Shown here: in pieces, positions 41,528-53,931 of the stretch | Numbering within the stretch: the stretch's first letter is position 1 | How the letters are laid out: every line of letters begins with the position of its first letter | NCBI RefSeq assembly: GCF_009870125.1 | Contig: NC_046682.1 | Span: 868,001-932,000 of the forward strand | Source: Drosophila pseudoobscura | Taxonomy: Eukaryota > Arthropoda > Insecta > Diptera > Drosophilidae | Direction of reading: 5' to 3' | DNA: 64,000 nucleotides | Notes under the pieces: generated by a model | Databases searched by the model: none | Told to the model about the DNA's origin: nothing | Seen by the model: only the letters and a program-made list of their open reading frames with translations | Position numbers and translations under genes: made by a program

Positions 41528-42790
41528 TTTCATTGACTCATCCAGCTCTGTTTGGCTACCATTAGACTCAAATCACAAGATCAATAGTTGAAAGTCTGTG
41601 GGATTAATCTAGAATTTCGCTGTCAGCTGTACCACTAACCATACATTATATAGATGTGCCAGTTCATACTACGAAACGTCACACGCTGGGTTACCAGTCT
41701 GAGAACCCCAGAGACTTCGGCTCTGGCGTTCGGGTACTGACGCGTCATTATGATAGAGCGCAGAGAGAACATCTTTGCATGCTATTGCAAAAAATATGTG
41801 TTTGTATGCTTTTTTCTTTCTCAGAGATCTAATGCTGATGCTAATTTCTGTTATGCCCCCAGCATATTTGAATGTATGGGTGCACTCGCATTCTCACATA
41901 CTTTGCGTGTGTGTTCTCGTATTGCTGGCCGCTAGAAATGAAATTTGAAGAATAGGCAGGGGGAGTGGGTATGGTACACTAGGGCGCGGGAAATAAAATA
42001 AAAGCTGTTATTTTTTTGATTTGTATTACAAAATATAAAATATTACAATAATAAATTTACACATTTAAATTATAAAAATTATGTAAACGCCGGCCGTTCT
42101 CGACTTTTTTGTTTATTATAACTAAAATATATATATAATAAAATAAATATGCATAAATATATATAAACATATATATATATAAAGTCGCCGCTCAAATTGG
42201 CTCCCGATATAAATTAAATGGGGTCAAAAATTAATCTGACCTATGAGTCGACTTGATATGACTTAATTTCAAATTTCATCAAAATTTTTAGCTTCTTGTA
42301 TGTTTCCCTATCATCCTATCGATTAGCCATTTAAAATTTTTTCTTATCAAAATCAATACAAACTGATGAAGCAGATGATTACGGTGTGCAAACCTTTCAC
42401 AGTTCATACAAGTTCATACAGTTCTTCCCGTTTGGGAAGAGTTAATTTTATACAAGAAGGGTATAGGCATTCACATCGCGCCTTCAGTTTTATTTACTAG
42501 TACGTATACCCTTTTTAAGTAGAAGTTTTCCCGGATGGGAAGCGGAGCCAGCTCTTGTTTTCTGTTTTCCTTCGACGGACCGACAAAGGCAAGGCGTGGC
42601 TGCGCCTCCTCCGAGGGCGGTATAGGTGCAGTTCGCTTCACGGGAGTTAGACGAGTTAGACTTTCAGCCGCTACTAGAGCTTGTCCATAGTCGATAGTCC
42701 GATACGATGTATCGGGAAATAAGAGGCCCATGACTTATCAAACAAAAAGGGACGAACGAAAATAAACGAACAACAAAATCCAACAAACTG
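41528..42790. other. Unassigned sequence between DINE-1 and a dispersed repeat
   Basis: The left part (41528-41940) has moderate GC content but no recognisable coding text. The middle (41980-42200) is extremely AT-rich with atat runs. A - strand open frame at 42471-42731 has reasonable composition (AESLTRLTPVKRTAPIPPSE...) but no family I can name and no splice or promoter context. Confidence 0.4.
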
Positions 42791-43090
42791 AGAGAACGAA
42801 CTGCACACAGAGCACATCCCGGGGGAACGATATGATTTTTTGAGAAATGTGAAACCCTGATTCACCCTGGCACCATCCGTCAAAAAGCAGCTGATGAGCA
42901 TAAAATTATAAAGTTTTGGTCTGAATTGTGAAATTTTCACAAGTTTAAATTAGTAAATTGGCTGTTTTATTGACTGTAATAAAACAATCCATATAAGTGT
43001 AACAAATGTTACTCTTTGGACTTCCTAAAAATTTGCGGCAGCTCTGTTTGGAATTTGGTTTGGCCTTGGCTGCTGGTGCGGAAAAAATAC
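42791..43090 (+). repeat. Dispersed repeat, copy 1
   Basis: The block aaccctgattcaccctggcaccatccgtc, then aaaaagcagctgatgagcataaaa, then ttttggtctgaattgtgaa, then attggctgttttattg.ctgtaataaa, then gcagctctgtttgg...tggccttggctgct recurs in the same order and orientation at 56650-56880. Two copies sharing this order indicate a transposon family. It is not DINE-1, and I cannot assign the superfamily. Confidence 0.7.
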
Positions 43091-43394
43091 TAGATCTGCG
43101 TTGTATCTGTCCTGGTCGACATCAACTGAATTATTTCGATAACCAAAACAATCCGCAGAATTATCATGCCAAATATGTATATATTTTTTATCAACGCAGT
43201 CCACTTCAACAACTTTAATGGCTGCAAAGAACTAATCATTAAAAAAGCTAATACCTACATACATAGATACATACATATGTATACTTATTAAGGTTACTAC
43301 CAGCAGTTTCTGCTCTCACCATTTTGTATTGCCTCTGGTGTATTTTTTCCTTTTTTGGTCTTGAACGATTTGAAATATGTCTAGGCGTGACATA

Positions 43395-43551
43395 TTTGCA
43401 TTTGAAAACCATCGTCTAAATAACGTGCGGTTTAGGTAAAACCCAGATGGATAGTGGAATAACTGGGAAATTTTTGTAGAGGCAAAACATAACGGACCTT
43501 CCCCGAAATGGATGGTGGATGTTCGTCCGTGTGAATAACCTATTAGTTATT
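43395..43551 (+). repeat. Inverted repeat, left arm (candidate foldback element)
   Basis: The text from ttgcatttgaaaaccatcg to gtgaataacctattag is present in reverse complement at 44688-44835. The shared blocks include cggtttagg, ggatgg/ggatag, ggaaattttt, ggcaaaac, ggaccttccccgaaatg, atggtggat and gtgaata. Identity is imperfect, with small indels. The interval between the arms is about 1.1 kb. Confidence 0.75.
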
Positions 43552-44687
43552 GAATAATGAACGAACGAACTCAATCATAGCTGAATGACATTAGACTTTG
43601 TTAAATGACAAGCGGCAAAAACAGCGACAGCCTTATGGGAAAGCATTCAGTGAGGGCGAGTGATATATATGCGCCAGCCTGGCTATCTAGTTGAGCTGGA
43701 AACAGCGCATATTATCGATTAATGCAATTATCAGTACAAATTTTGCTGGCTTGGTGCCTATATGTTCTGCGATATATCATGATACAGTGTTTATTCATTT
43801 AATAATTTGATTGCATCACATGTTTAACAGCAGAACAAAACAAAGAGAAAGAAGTGGTCAGCTAAACGGCTTTTGAAATGCGAGTTAGGAGGCAGGTCCA
43901 TCAATATTATGTAATAATAATAATACTGATATAAATTGACTGAAAATAATTAATTTCAGGCTTCGCATGCAAACTGGGGAGGGAAATTAGATACGCATCC
44001 GTCCGAAAATATGTTCACAAAAAATAAAAATGCGTCCCGCCAGATAGTAACAGCAGCACCATATTTAACAGCACTAATTTATCGATGTCTATCATGATAT
44101 CTCTCTTGTCGCAGCAAATTTAGCAAAGTCTAAAGTAATAACAATATTAACAAATATTAAATAGAATACTTGTAATAGATAATAATGAACGATGGCGTTA
44201 TATTGGTGTTCACCGCCCTAACAAATATTTTGTTAAGTCACTGCTTAACTGTCTAGCTTTTTTGGCAACTGTTTATGCTCCAAAAAACCGAATATACATA
44301 AAAATGGTTCTCTTAACCACGTTAAAATACCTGGCGATGTAACGCTTGTATAGCGTAGCAGTGCTGCTGAAGGTCAGAGTTTGCTATTTAATGGTTTACA
44401 AATCAAAAATCGACTTACATATGTGAATAAAAAGCATTATAATGTTTAAGTTAGTATTATATATAGCCAGCTGGCCCAAGAAAACACTTTGAAAAAATTA
44501 ATGCTTTAACAAAACAAGCGGTGAAAATCTTTAAGTAGTGGAGAAGCTACGTATAAACTCTCTGTTACCTGGTCTCTCATACTGCTAGAGAATTTTTTGA
44601 ATTGAAAACTTGTATATATTAGCGTAACATTATAATATATAATATTATATATGTAAGTAATGTGTGCTGAATTAGAAGAACCGAAAA
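43552..44687. other. Spacer between the inverted-repeat arms
   Basis: The spacer is AT-rich and non-coding, with no transposase-like text. A short region (43560-43700) has moderate GC content. If the two arms are terminal inverted repeats, this is the interior of a non-autonomous element. Confidence 0.5.
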
Positions 44688-44835
44688 ATAGGTTTCTAGG
44701 CTATTCACATGATCCACCATACATTTCGGGGATGGTCCGTAAGGTTTTGCCGTTCCGAAAATTTCCCATCCATTTTGGATGTTCCTAAACCGGACGTTTC
44801 TATGCGATAGTTAGCCGATGGTTTTCAAATGCAAC
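44688..44835 (-). repeat. Inverted repeat, right arm (candidate foldback element)
   Basis: This is the reverse-complement partner of 43395-43551, reading taggtttctaggctattcac...acatttcggggatggtcc...aaggttttgcc...aaatttcccatcc...cctaaaccg...ccgatggttttcaaatgcaa. Confidence 0.75.
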
Positions 44836-46255
44836 TATGAATAACTGTCACTCATAACGAAATAGTGGTATTCACTGCAAAAACGTAAGCAATGATAGTG
44901 ACAAAATAAACAAAAAAAATACAAAAATCATGCCCAATGGCTCGTATGCATTCAAGGCTGGCGATGAGTTTGAATGCGGCATGTCCGAGTCTGCCAGGCT
45001 GCATTTGCAAGTGTGTGGCGAATTAATGGGAGACGACTGCCAACATAGAACAAATATTTGTATTCTCTGTAAATGCCTTATGTTATGCATAATTTATTCT
45101 TTAATAATGAGTATTTTTCGAACATTATCGAGTTGGAAGTGGACAGATCATGTAGCTCCAACACCTTTTCTGGCAACAAGGGCCCCCGCCAAAGCGAACG
45201 AAAAAAGACGATAGAATGATTTATTGGAAGTGCTAAAAAAATAAAAATAAATAAGTTTATAATTTGCATTACGGTCAAAACAATATTTTGAGAATGGTGA
45301 GAATCACCAGAACTGTTGCTGCTATCGGGTTGTTCACATATTTTGCTATTGAAACACGGCCAAAATAATTGCCACATCATCATCCATTATAACTAGATAA
45401 CATTATCGTTAGATAAGGGATTCGATTTTCGAGGGCAATTAAGGTCATAGAATTGCTACTAGATCGATAGGAGGAAAGCATTGATATTTAGTGGTGTAAG
45501 GAAGAAGTCTTACGTCTATAAGGATATGGGTGAAAAAAAACTAAAGAAAAAATAAAAGCATGCGGTCTCTTTTATCCATTTTCTTGTTATTTTTCATATT
45601 TTGGTGGTCTTTCTTGACTTCAAAATAAAAGTCATCTGTTTTCATAAAGCAATTATGCATGTTATGTCAATTGAAACGACAATTCTGCGATAATGCGTTA
45701 ATTTCCATTTCGATAGAAAACTCAGTGTAACTCTTCATATAGTTTTTATTAACGTTTTTGACGTGCAAACTAATCGTTTGATGACTTCTTTACGCAAATA
45801 CCCCAACTGAGTTCGATTGCTTTGCAATCGTTTGTACGGGGAAGTGCTGGAAAATCTTACAGAATATGTATACATATTTGACAAATTGTGTGTGGTATGA
45901 AACATTTGTACAAACGACAAAGTTATAAATGAAATTATAAACTGTGAAATAAATAAATAATTCCAATTGCTTCAACGTAACGATAAATGCAATGATCCAT
46001 ACTTGTTTTGAAGTGTTGCTGCTCACGAAGAAGTAGTGTAGGGGGCACCCATTTAAATATGTATGTGTGTACATATGCATATGTAAAAATAAACTGGTGT
46101 GTAGGCTTAATATAAAGTAAAAATCAGATCCAATAAAAATGGATCAAGAAAAATATATTTGACAAATGGAATGTAATATTAGTGATTAAAACTCATCACA
46201 TTAAAGAAGACGAGAAGGAATCTTTCTGTACTTAAAGACGAGATCAAACCTCAGA
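44836..46255. other. Intergenic and probable PlexB 5' region
   Basis: This is mostly AT-rich. A 94-codon open frame (44930-45214) begins in fair context (aaatcATGCCC) and has protein-like composition at its start (FKAGDEFECGMSESARLHLQ), but it matches no family I know. A short acatatgcatatgt palindrome lies near 46070. The PlexB 5' UTR must end at 46255; its start could not be fixed. Confidence 0.45.
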
Positions 46256-49200
46256 ATGAAAATGCTGCGGAAAAACTTGTTTCTTACTGATGCCATATCA
46301 GTGTTTTATGGATTCTGTATAATCCATATACTCAGCTGGCGACTACATGATTCTGTGCAGTGCACTAAAGATGTCGCAGACAAAGTGGCGGCTCAGTTCT
46401 CCTCAAATGACATTGTCGCCCAGTTCAGCTTACCTCCGATATCGGCTGGATTGGGAAGTAGGAGTAGTTCCACCTCCACGGCGGCAAATTTGTCTAACCG
46501 CTCCAGCACGAATAGCTTAGGTACAGGTGGAGATATGCAATCTAAAAACTACTTCACACACTTGAGCTATGATGTTACGCACAACGTTTTGTACGCTGGC
46601 GCGACTAATAAAATACTAAAACTGAACGAAAATCTTCGGGTGTTGTCTGAAGCTGTTACTGGTCCCAAGAACGACTCGCCACAGTGCCATGCTGGTGGCT
46701 GTCCTGAGGATGTGGAGACCACCCTGGTTAACAACTACAATAAAATCCTGGTAGTAAGCTACGCGCACGATGGCATCCTTATATCCTGTGGTAGCATTCG
46801 ACAAGGTAAAGATTTACATATATGATTCTACCGTCCTATCTGACCTATAAAAATGCATAATTCGGACATTCATTGTGTTCGGCCGCAGGTACATAAATAC
46901 ACATATATCCCATACTGGCAAGGTACCCAGAGTATGCGTTGATACAAAGGAAGCAAAAGACCTGAAAGAGGCACCTAAATCACATATCCTTCCCGGAGAG
47001 AGTAGCATGAGATTACCATGCACACGCGTCCGTCCGGTCCTCGAACTCTCCCTTTACTAGTTTTCAACTCCAGTGGCTAAACTTCTAGCGCACTCCGCAT
47101 ACCAAAATCCAGGATCTCCCAGTTCTCTAAGAGAATCGTAGTTTAACGTATCTTTTAATAGTCTGTCAGATCCATTGTTACTATGTCAGCTATTTCCGTT
47201 TTTGCCTTTCCGGTGTACTTATGAGTAAAATTGGGACCAACTTCCATATAATATCTATAGCGGTATCTTTAAACCGAAAAGATACCATATCTGCATACTT
47301 TGTATCTGCAAAGTTATTTGCATTTGATAATACATAGATATTCCTTGAAATTATTTTCAGGCGCTTGTGAAATTTACAGCTTGCCACGATTTCCAGCCGC
47401 ACCGCAGTTCATTGCAGTGCCATTAGCTGCAAACGATGAATATGCATCGACATATGCGTTTGTGGGACCAGCACGATACTCCTGGAAGGAGGAGGATATA
47501 TTGTATGTGGGCACCACTTTCACCAATGTTGGTGACTATCGGCATGACGTGCCTGCCATTTCGTCACGTCGTCTGGACGATTTGAACTATGCAGAGTTTT
47601 CGATCCAGCAGTCAATAATAAATATTGATGTCAAATATCGGGATCATTTTCTAGTCGATTACGTATATGGCTTCAATTCGTCAGAGTATGCATATTTTCT
47701 TCTTGTTCAAAAGAAGTCACATCTAGCCGACGAAGCCGGGTATATAACTCGTTTAGCTCGCATATGCATCACAGATCCGAACTACGATAGTTACACGGAA
47801 ATAACAATTCAGTGTACGGCAACCGAAAGCAATGCCGACTACAATATACTACGTGATGCTAAGATTACGCACGCAAGCCAAAAGCTGGCTCAACAAATGG
47901 GAATTAAGAAAGATGATCATGTTCTGGTAACCGTTTTCTCTCCCTCAAAGGAAATCAGCAATCAGCCGGAAAGCAAATCGGCCATGTGCATATATAGCAT
48001 AAAGGATATTGAGGACACTTTTATAGAGAATATACATATGTGCTTCAACGGTACTATCAAAGATAGAAATCTCGGCTATATATCCGGGACTATAAACGAC
48101 GGAAGATGTCCAATTGTCGGCTCTCTTGGCAACATTTACAACTTCTGTTCCGTGGGACTAAAGATAAGCGGAGTGTCTCCCATTATGGCTCATGCTCTCT
48201 TCCATTTTGATAATGTATCGGTTACGTCCGTCACCGCAACCTCAACAACTGATCAACAACATTCACTCGCTTTTCTTGGCACGGATGCAGGCATTATCAA
48301 GAAGGTTTTGCTGTCCGGTCAAAAGCCTGGCGAATATGAAGAAATTATCGTGGATGCTGGCAACCGCATATTACCCAACACTATGATGTCGCCAAATAAG
48401 GACTTTCTGTATGTACTGTCCCTGCAAAAAATCACAAAATTGAGGATCGAACATTGCTCTGTTTATACTAATTGTTCCGCCTGCCTGGAGTCTCGGGACC
48501 CCTTCTGTGGATGGTGCTCCTTGGAGAAACGATGCACGGTACGATCAACCTGCCAGAGAGATACTTCGGCATCGCGCTGGCTATCTCTTGGAAGCGGACA
48601 ACAGTGCATTGACTTTGAATCTATTGTGCCGGACAAAATACCAATCACTGAGCTGACGCAGCTTCATCTGATCATTCGCACTTTGCCGGAGCCATTCAAT
48701 GCCAAGTATCGGTGCGTCTTTGGCAACTCCACTCCCATTGACGCTGAAATTCTGGAGAATGGCCTGGCGTGTGCGACGCCACCTCTGGATCAAAGACCGA
48801 TAATACCAAGCAACATTGACCATGTGCTGGTACCACTCTCAGTGCGCAGCTCAGAAACAAACAAAGACTTTGTGTCCAGATCGTTTGCATTCTTTGACTG
48901 TTCGCACCATGCAAACTGTCAGGAATGCATGCACAGCTCTTGGGGATGCAACTGGTGTGTTTTCGACAATAAATGCGTGCACAAGTCGCAGCAGTGTCGC
49001 AATATGGAAAACGCCATCAGTGCTGTGGCCCAATGTCCCCATTTGAAGCGAAGCCGCGAGCCGATTCTTCTGCCGGTGCGTGTTCCACAGGAAATACGCT
49101 TGGAGATTGAAAACCTGCCAAGGCCAAAAAGTGCGCATGCTGGTTTCCTATGCACCATTCATATTGAGGCCGCACAGATGCTACTGCCAGCGCACATTGA

Positions 49201-52200
49201 GGCCAACAGGATAGTGGTGTGTGAAAAAACCCCCTACTTCTACGAGACCAATACGCACGAATACGAGGCGAAAGTAGTAGTCACATGGAACTTCCAACAC
49301 TATGTGGATACCGCAATGGTTACGCTATACAAGTGTGACGTCCTTGGTTCTCATCGGGACCATGCTGACTGCAGTTTGTGCGTAACTCGGGACCCGAAAT
49401 ACCAGTGCGCCTGGTGCAGCAACTCGTGTGTATACAATGAGACTTGCGGAGCTAGCGACAGCTCTATAAAAACAATGTCAGCTATGGCTACCCAAAGCGA
49501 ATGCCCTCGACCAAGGATTGATATTATTAAGCCGCTATCGGGACCAGTCGAGGGTGGCACTCTGGTTACAATTGAAGGCAGCAATTTGGGAATACGAGAA
49601 GAAGACGTGCGTGGAAAAATATCAATTGGCTCAGTGCCATGTGAACTGGTGAACTACCAAATATCTGTTAAGATTGAATGCCGCACCGGGGCAGCTGCGC
49701 ACGAGATGTCAGCGCCTATTAAGGTGGCCAATGACGCAGGATACACTGAATCAAGTGTACAATTCCACTTTAAGGATGTACAGCTTACCGGCTTATATCC
49801 AACGATTGGACCCAAATCTGGTGGAACGCAATTGTCTCTAATGGGAAAGTTCTTGAATATTGGTTCAAGCATTCGTGCTTTTTTAGATGAATATGAGTGC
49901 CATGTTAACGTATCTCAGGCACTGTCTTCCCAAGTTAGCTGCATTACCTCAGAGGCGACACAGCCCGAGCCAATACGCTCTCTAAGACTGGTTATAGATG
50001 GCGCTAACCGAACGTTTACCTGTCAGAATCCAGTTAACAGTTTCGGCAACCAGCATCGTGTAACAAGCCCATCTCGAAGCTACTTCAGTTCTTATCAAAT
50101 TCGCACCCCGCCACGACAACCATGCTCCATCTTTAACTATACCCAAGATCCCCGGATAATGCAAATCAAACCTCTACGCAGCTTTATAAGTGGCGGCCGA
50201 GTTCTAACTGTGCACGGTATGTACCTAGACTCTATTCAAAAGCCAGAGCTGGAGGTTTTCTTTGATAATGAACGGGTAAATAAAACCTCCTGCGTAGTCA
50301 TTAACTCAAGTCAGATGGAGTGTCCGTCTCCACCGGTGAATCTTAAATTTCAATTATTAAAGAATAACAGCCAAATGACGGACTCTGAGTCGGGTCTAAA
50401 GAACTCTACAATGTCGACGGAATTTACGCACCACAGTGGATTGGCAAGGCGAAAGCGCACAGCCAAAGCTCAAATGACCGATAACTTTCAATTGTACTCG
50501 ACGGGTGGTACAGTGTCCAGCTATTTCACCGCTAACAACCTAGATGTAACAGCCTTTGTAAAGGTTCATGAAACCCAATTAAATCTGCAGCTTAGTTTTG
50601 TTATGGACAACGTGCAACTGGTTCGTGACTTGAACAAATATTTTCACGATATTCGTAGTACGATTGTTTATTTGGCCGATCCCAAGTATTTGCCATTTCC
50701 TAACGATGGCGTGAAGCTATATAAGGGAGATACTTTGGTCATCGAAGGCGAGCTATTGAATTTGGCGGCGGACGAGTATGACGTGAATGTTACTATCGGC
50801 ACTGCGCAATGCAACATTACCAGTCTGGCACTCACACAGTTGCTGTGCATTCCACCAGAACAGCAACCTTCACCAACTGATGAAAATGGCGTGGATCAAT
50901 CACCGGATTTGCCTTTAGTTGTTGTTAAAGTGGGGCGTAATCTGCGTTTTGTCATTGGCTACCTAAAGTATGATCTGAACAAACCATATGCATTTTCTCA
51001 TGCATTATTCGGCATAATGTTGACTGTGGCCGCCCTTGTAGTAGTCCTGGTTACTATACTTGTCATATTCAGGAGAAAGTCTACGCAAGCCGAGCGTGAG
51101 TATAAACGCATTCAGATTCAGATGATAACACTGGAGAGCAATGTGCGCTCCGAGTGCAAGCAGGCATTTGCTGAGCTCCAGACAGACATGACTGACCTAA
51201 CTGCCGATTTGGAGAGCAGCGGAATACCAACCCTTGATCACGTGAACTACATAATGAAGGTTTTCTTTCCCGGAGTATCGGATCATCCAATTTTGAACAC
51301 GCCAAAATTCCGTGGCAACAGTCCACATACAAATTATGATGCCGCTATGATACAGTTTGAGCAGCTAATTGGCAACAAATATTTTCTGCTAATATTTATT
51401 GAGACCTTGGAGGCTCAGCGGTCATCGTTTTCAATACGCGATCGAGTAAACGTTGCTTCGCTGATTATGGTTGTTTTAATGAATAAGATGGAATACGCGA
51501 CGGAGATCTTAAAGTCGCTTCTATTGCGTTTAATTGACAAATCATTGACCAGCAAGCACCCTCAGCTAATGCTGCGTCGTACGGAAAGTGTCGTGGAAAA
51601 AATGCTGACCAATTATTTGGCGATTTGCATGTACGACTATTTAAGGGAATATACTGGATCCAGTCTCTTTTTGTTGTTTAAAGCAATTAAGCATCAAATT
51701 GAAAAGGGTTTGGTGGATGCCATAACCAACGATGCGCGTTACTCCCTCTCAGAAGAGCGTCTACTACACGAACAAGTTACCCATTCCATTGTTATATTGC
51801 ATATCTTACAAGATGATCTCGATGAGAAGGTCCAATGTAGAGTAAACGACTGGGATACCATATCCCAAGTCAAGCTGAAAATACTTGACGCTATTTTTAA
51901 AAACACTCCGTTTTCTATGCGGCCATCTGTTCACGAGGTGGACTTGGAGTGGAGACACGGTCGTGGGGGCCATCTCACACTGCAGGATGAAGACTTAACC
52001 ACAAAAACAATAAGTGGCTGGAAGCGGCTCAACACATTGGCTCATTATGGAGTTAAAGAATCTGCGGTAATGTCACTTATCGCAAGACAAAATGATAGCT
52101 ACCATATACCCTATAGTAAAAACCAGCACCCAGCACCATATCACAATTGTAAGTAACCTTCAATGGTCTCTGTCTCTAACTTAAAAAATTTCTCTAACTT

Positions 52201-53931
52201 TTAACTAACTTCATTTGCAGTTTATTTCATAAATAATTCCCAAAGTCATATTATAATAAATAACGATATTGAGTCCGGGCTGCAGCAGCCGCGACTATAT
52301 CACCTGGTTAAACCGATTATGCCTGATCATTATATGAACATAAAAAACTCAGCCATATCTGGAGCATTGTCGGCATCACAAACCTCTCATTGCGTTAGCA
52401 ATGCCAACGAGAGGGTAAATAAAACGATACCAGAAGTATACTTAACTCGGTTGCTGGCCACCAAAGGAACTATACAAAAATTTGTTGATGATTTCTTTTC
52501 AATAATTCTTACTGTCAATGAGGAGCTACCGCCAGCAGTAAAATGGCTTTTTGACCTGCTAGATGAGGCGGCACGTCGGCATAATATCGCCGATTCTGAT
52601 ATAGTTCACGCATGGAAATCAAATAGCTTACCCCTGCGTTTCTGGGTTAATTTCATAAAGAACCCAGACTTTATATTTGATGTAAATAAGACGTATTGTG
52701 TGGATTCCTGTTTAAGTGTCATAGCACAAACTTTTATGGACGCATGTTCAACATCAGAGCATCGACTTGGAAAGGATTCGCCGTCAAATAAGCTGCTTTT
52801 TGCGAAAGTAATACTCACTATATATTTTATATAAATATCTTATAATGTTATCTCTCTATAATACAAGTTTTGAGTCGTCGCCGTTCGGACTTGCCCTCTA
52901 ATATTTTTGATATTATTTTATATTTATATAAGAAGTTTAAAATTTCAAGTTTTGTAAGGGCTTATTAAAGGGGCTCCTTCTAATTTTGGTAGATTATTTA
53001 TATATATTTATATATTTACTTTTATCGAATTTCTCAAGTCCTAAATTCTGATTCTTGAATCACATAAAATATATTTGTATATATTTTATACACGGAACTC
53101 AAACAATACCGGAATATACATTCGTGCAGATGTATGTATATAGCAGCCAAAAGGAAGTGTTTCTTGATGATAGTCAAAATAGTAGATATAGTCATATCTA
53201 TCCGTCTTGATCAGCGCCTAGATCTTAGAGCTCGAGCAACCAGATTTTGTGTCCAAACTCTTGTGATTTCACTATGTATCCAGTGTATTCCAGTGTTTTA
53301 TTAGGCCTCTTGGCCTATCAGTCCTAAAACCGGAAACCACTTTTAGTACCAATAATTTTAAAGATGCAAGAATTCCGATAGCGCAAAATCATAAACAATC
53401 AGCTTCTCTACTAGACTATCAAAAGAGAGAGTATGGAAAGAAGTAAAATATATTCAAATGCAATATGTCTCCTATAGAAGCTATCGTAACTCTCGTGTCA
53501 CAACTTCAAGTATTTCGACTAAAATATACATGGAACTTCATACTTACTAATCATACAATTTTGTTTTATTGAATACAGGATATTCCAAACTATAGAATTA
53601 TGGTTAAGGATTTTTACCGAGATGTGGCACGACTTCCCCAGATAAGTGACCAGGAAATGAGTACAGCTATGCAGCAATTGTCCGTGCAGCAGAACGACGA
53701 GTTTGACACCATCTCTGCTTTGAAAGAGTTATACATTTATATAACCAAATATAAAGAGCAGGTAAGATATTTATTATATTATATTTATTATCGAATTTAA
53801 CCTTATTGTTTATGATTTTAAAGATAATGGAAGCACTTGAGTCTGACATAAATTGTCGAAAGATGCACCTCTCCCGGAAACTGGAACATGTTGCGTGCAC
53901 ACTCGATGGCGACAATACATCTAATTGCTGA
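46256..53931 (+). CDS. PlexB: Plexin B, semaphorin receptor, 2071 aa
   Basis: Five coding exons, phase-consistent with good splice sites: 46256-46805, 47361-52148, 52221-52807, 53579-53761 and 53824-53931 (TGA). It is a single-pass membrane receptor for class 2 semaphorins in axon guidance. There is a signal peptide in the first ~36 residues and an Asn/Ser-rich insert before the sema domain (about 100-545). PSI modules start near 548 ([21 protein letters not shown]), 696 ([10 protein letters not shown]) and 841 (DHADCSLC). IPT/TIG repeats run from about 900 ([19 protein letters not shown]) to about 1390. The transmembrane helix is at about 1400-1424. The cytoplasmic side begins with a juxtamembrane helix ([17 protein letters not shown]). 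It carries the split GTPase-activating domain with the double arginine [14 protein letters not shown] (about 1587) and the third catalytic arginine in [14 protein letters not shown] (about 1857). An RGD-free, lysine-rich cleavage-like RRKRT lies at about 1220 in the ectodomain. The length matches the family, and no lesion was seen. A reversed DINE-1 piece sits in intron 3. Confidence 0.97.
53130..53295 (-). mobile_element. DINE-1/INE-1 fragment in PlexB intron 3
   Basis: In reverse complement it shows the tail module (gccaaaaggaagtgtttc), the tgatcagcgcctagatct junction and the agagctcgagcaaccagattttg module. It is a short, diverged copy that does not disturb the splice sites. Confidence 0.65.

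Noticed and set aside
41680..41740. Palindrome-rich ctgggttaccagtctgagaacccc region as an RNA gene
   Set aside because: The stem is short, there is no conserved box, and it lies between repeats; support is insufficient.
42471..42731. - strand 86-codon frame as a host gene
   Set aside because: Composition is protein-like, but no start, splice or family support exists and it lies in repeat-rich DNA; it is mentioned only within the surrounding spacer entry.
46875..47060. 61-codon frame inside PlexB intron 1
   Set aside because: It is within an intron, with no splice sites that would keep the PlexB frame and no recognised domain.
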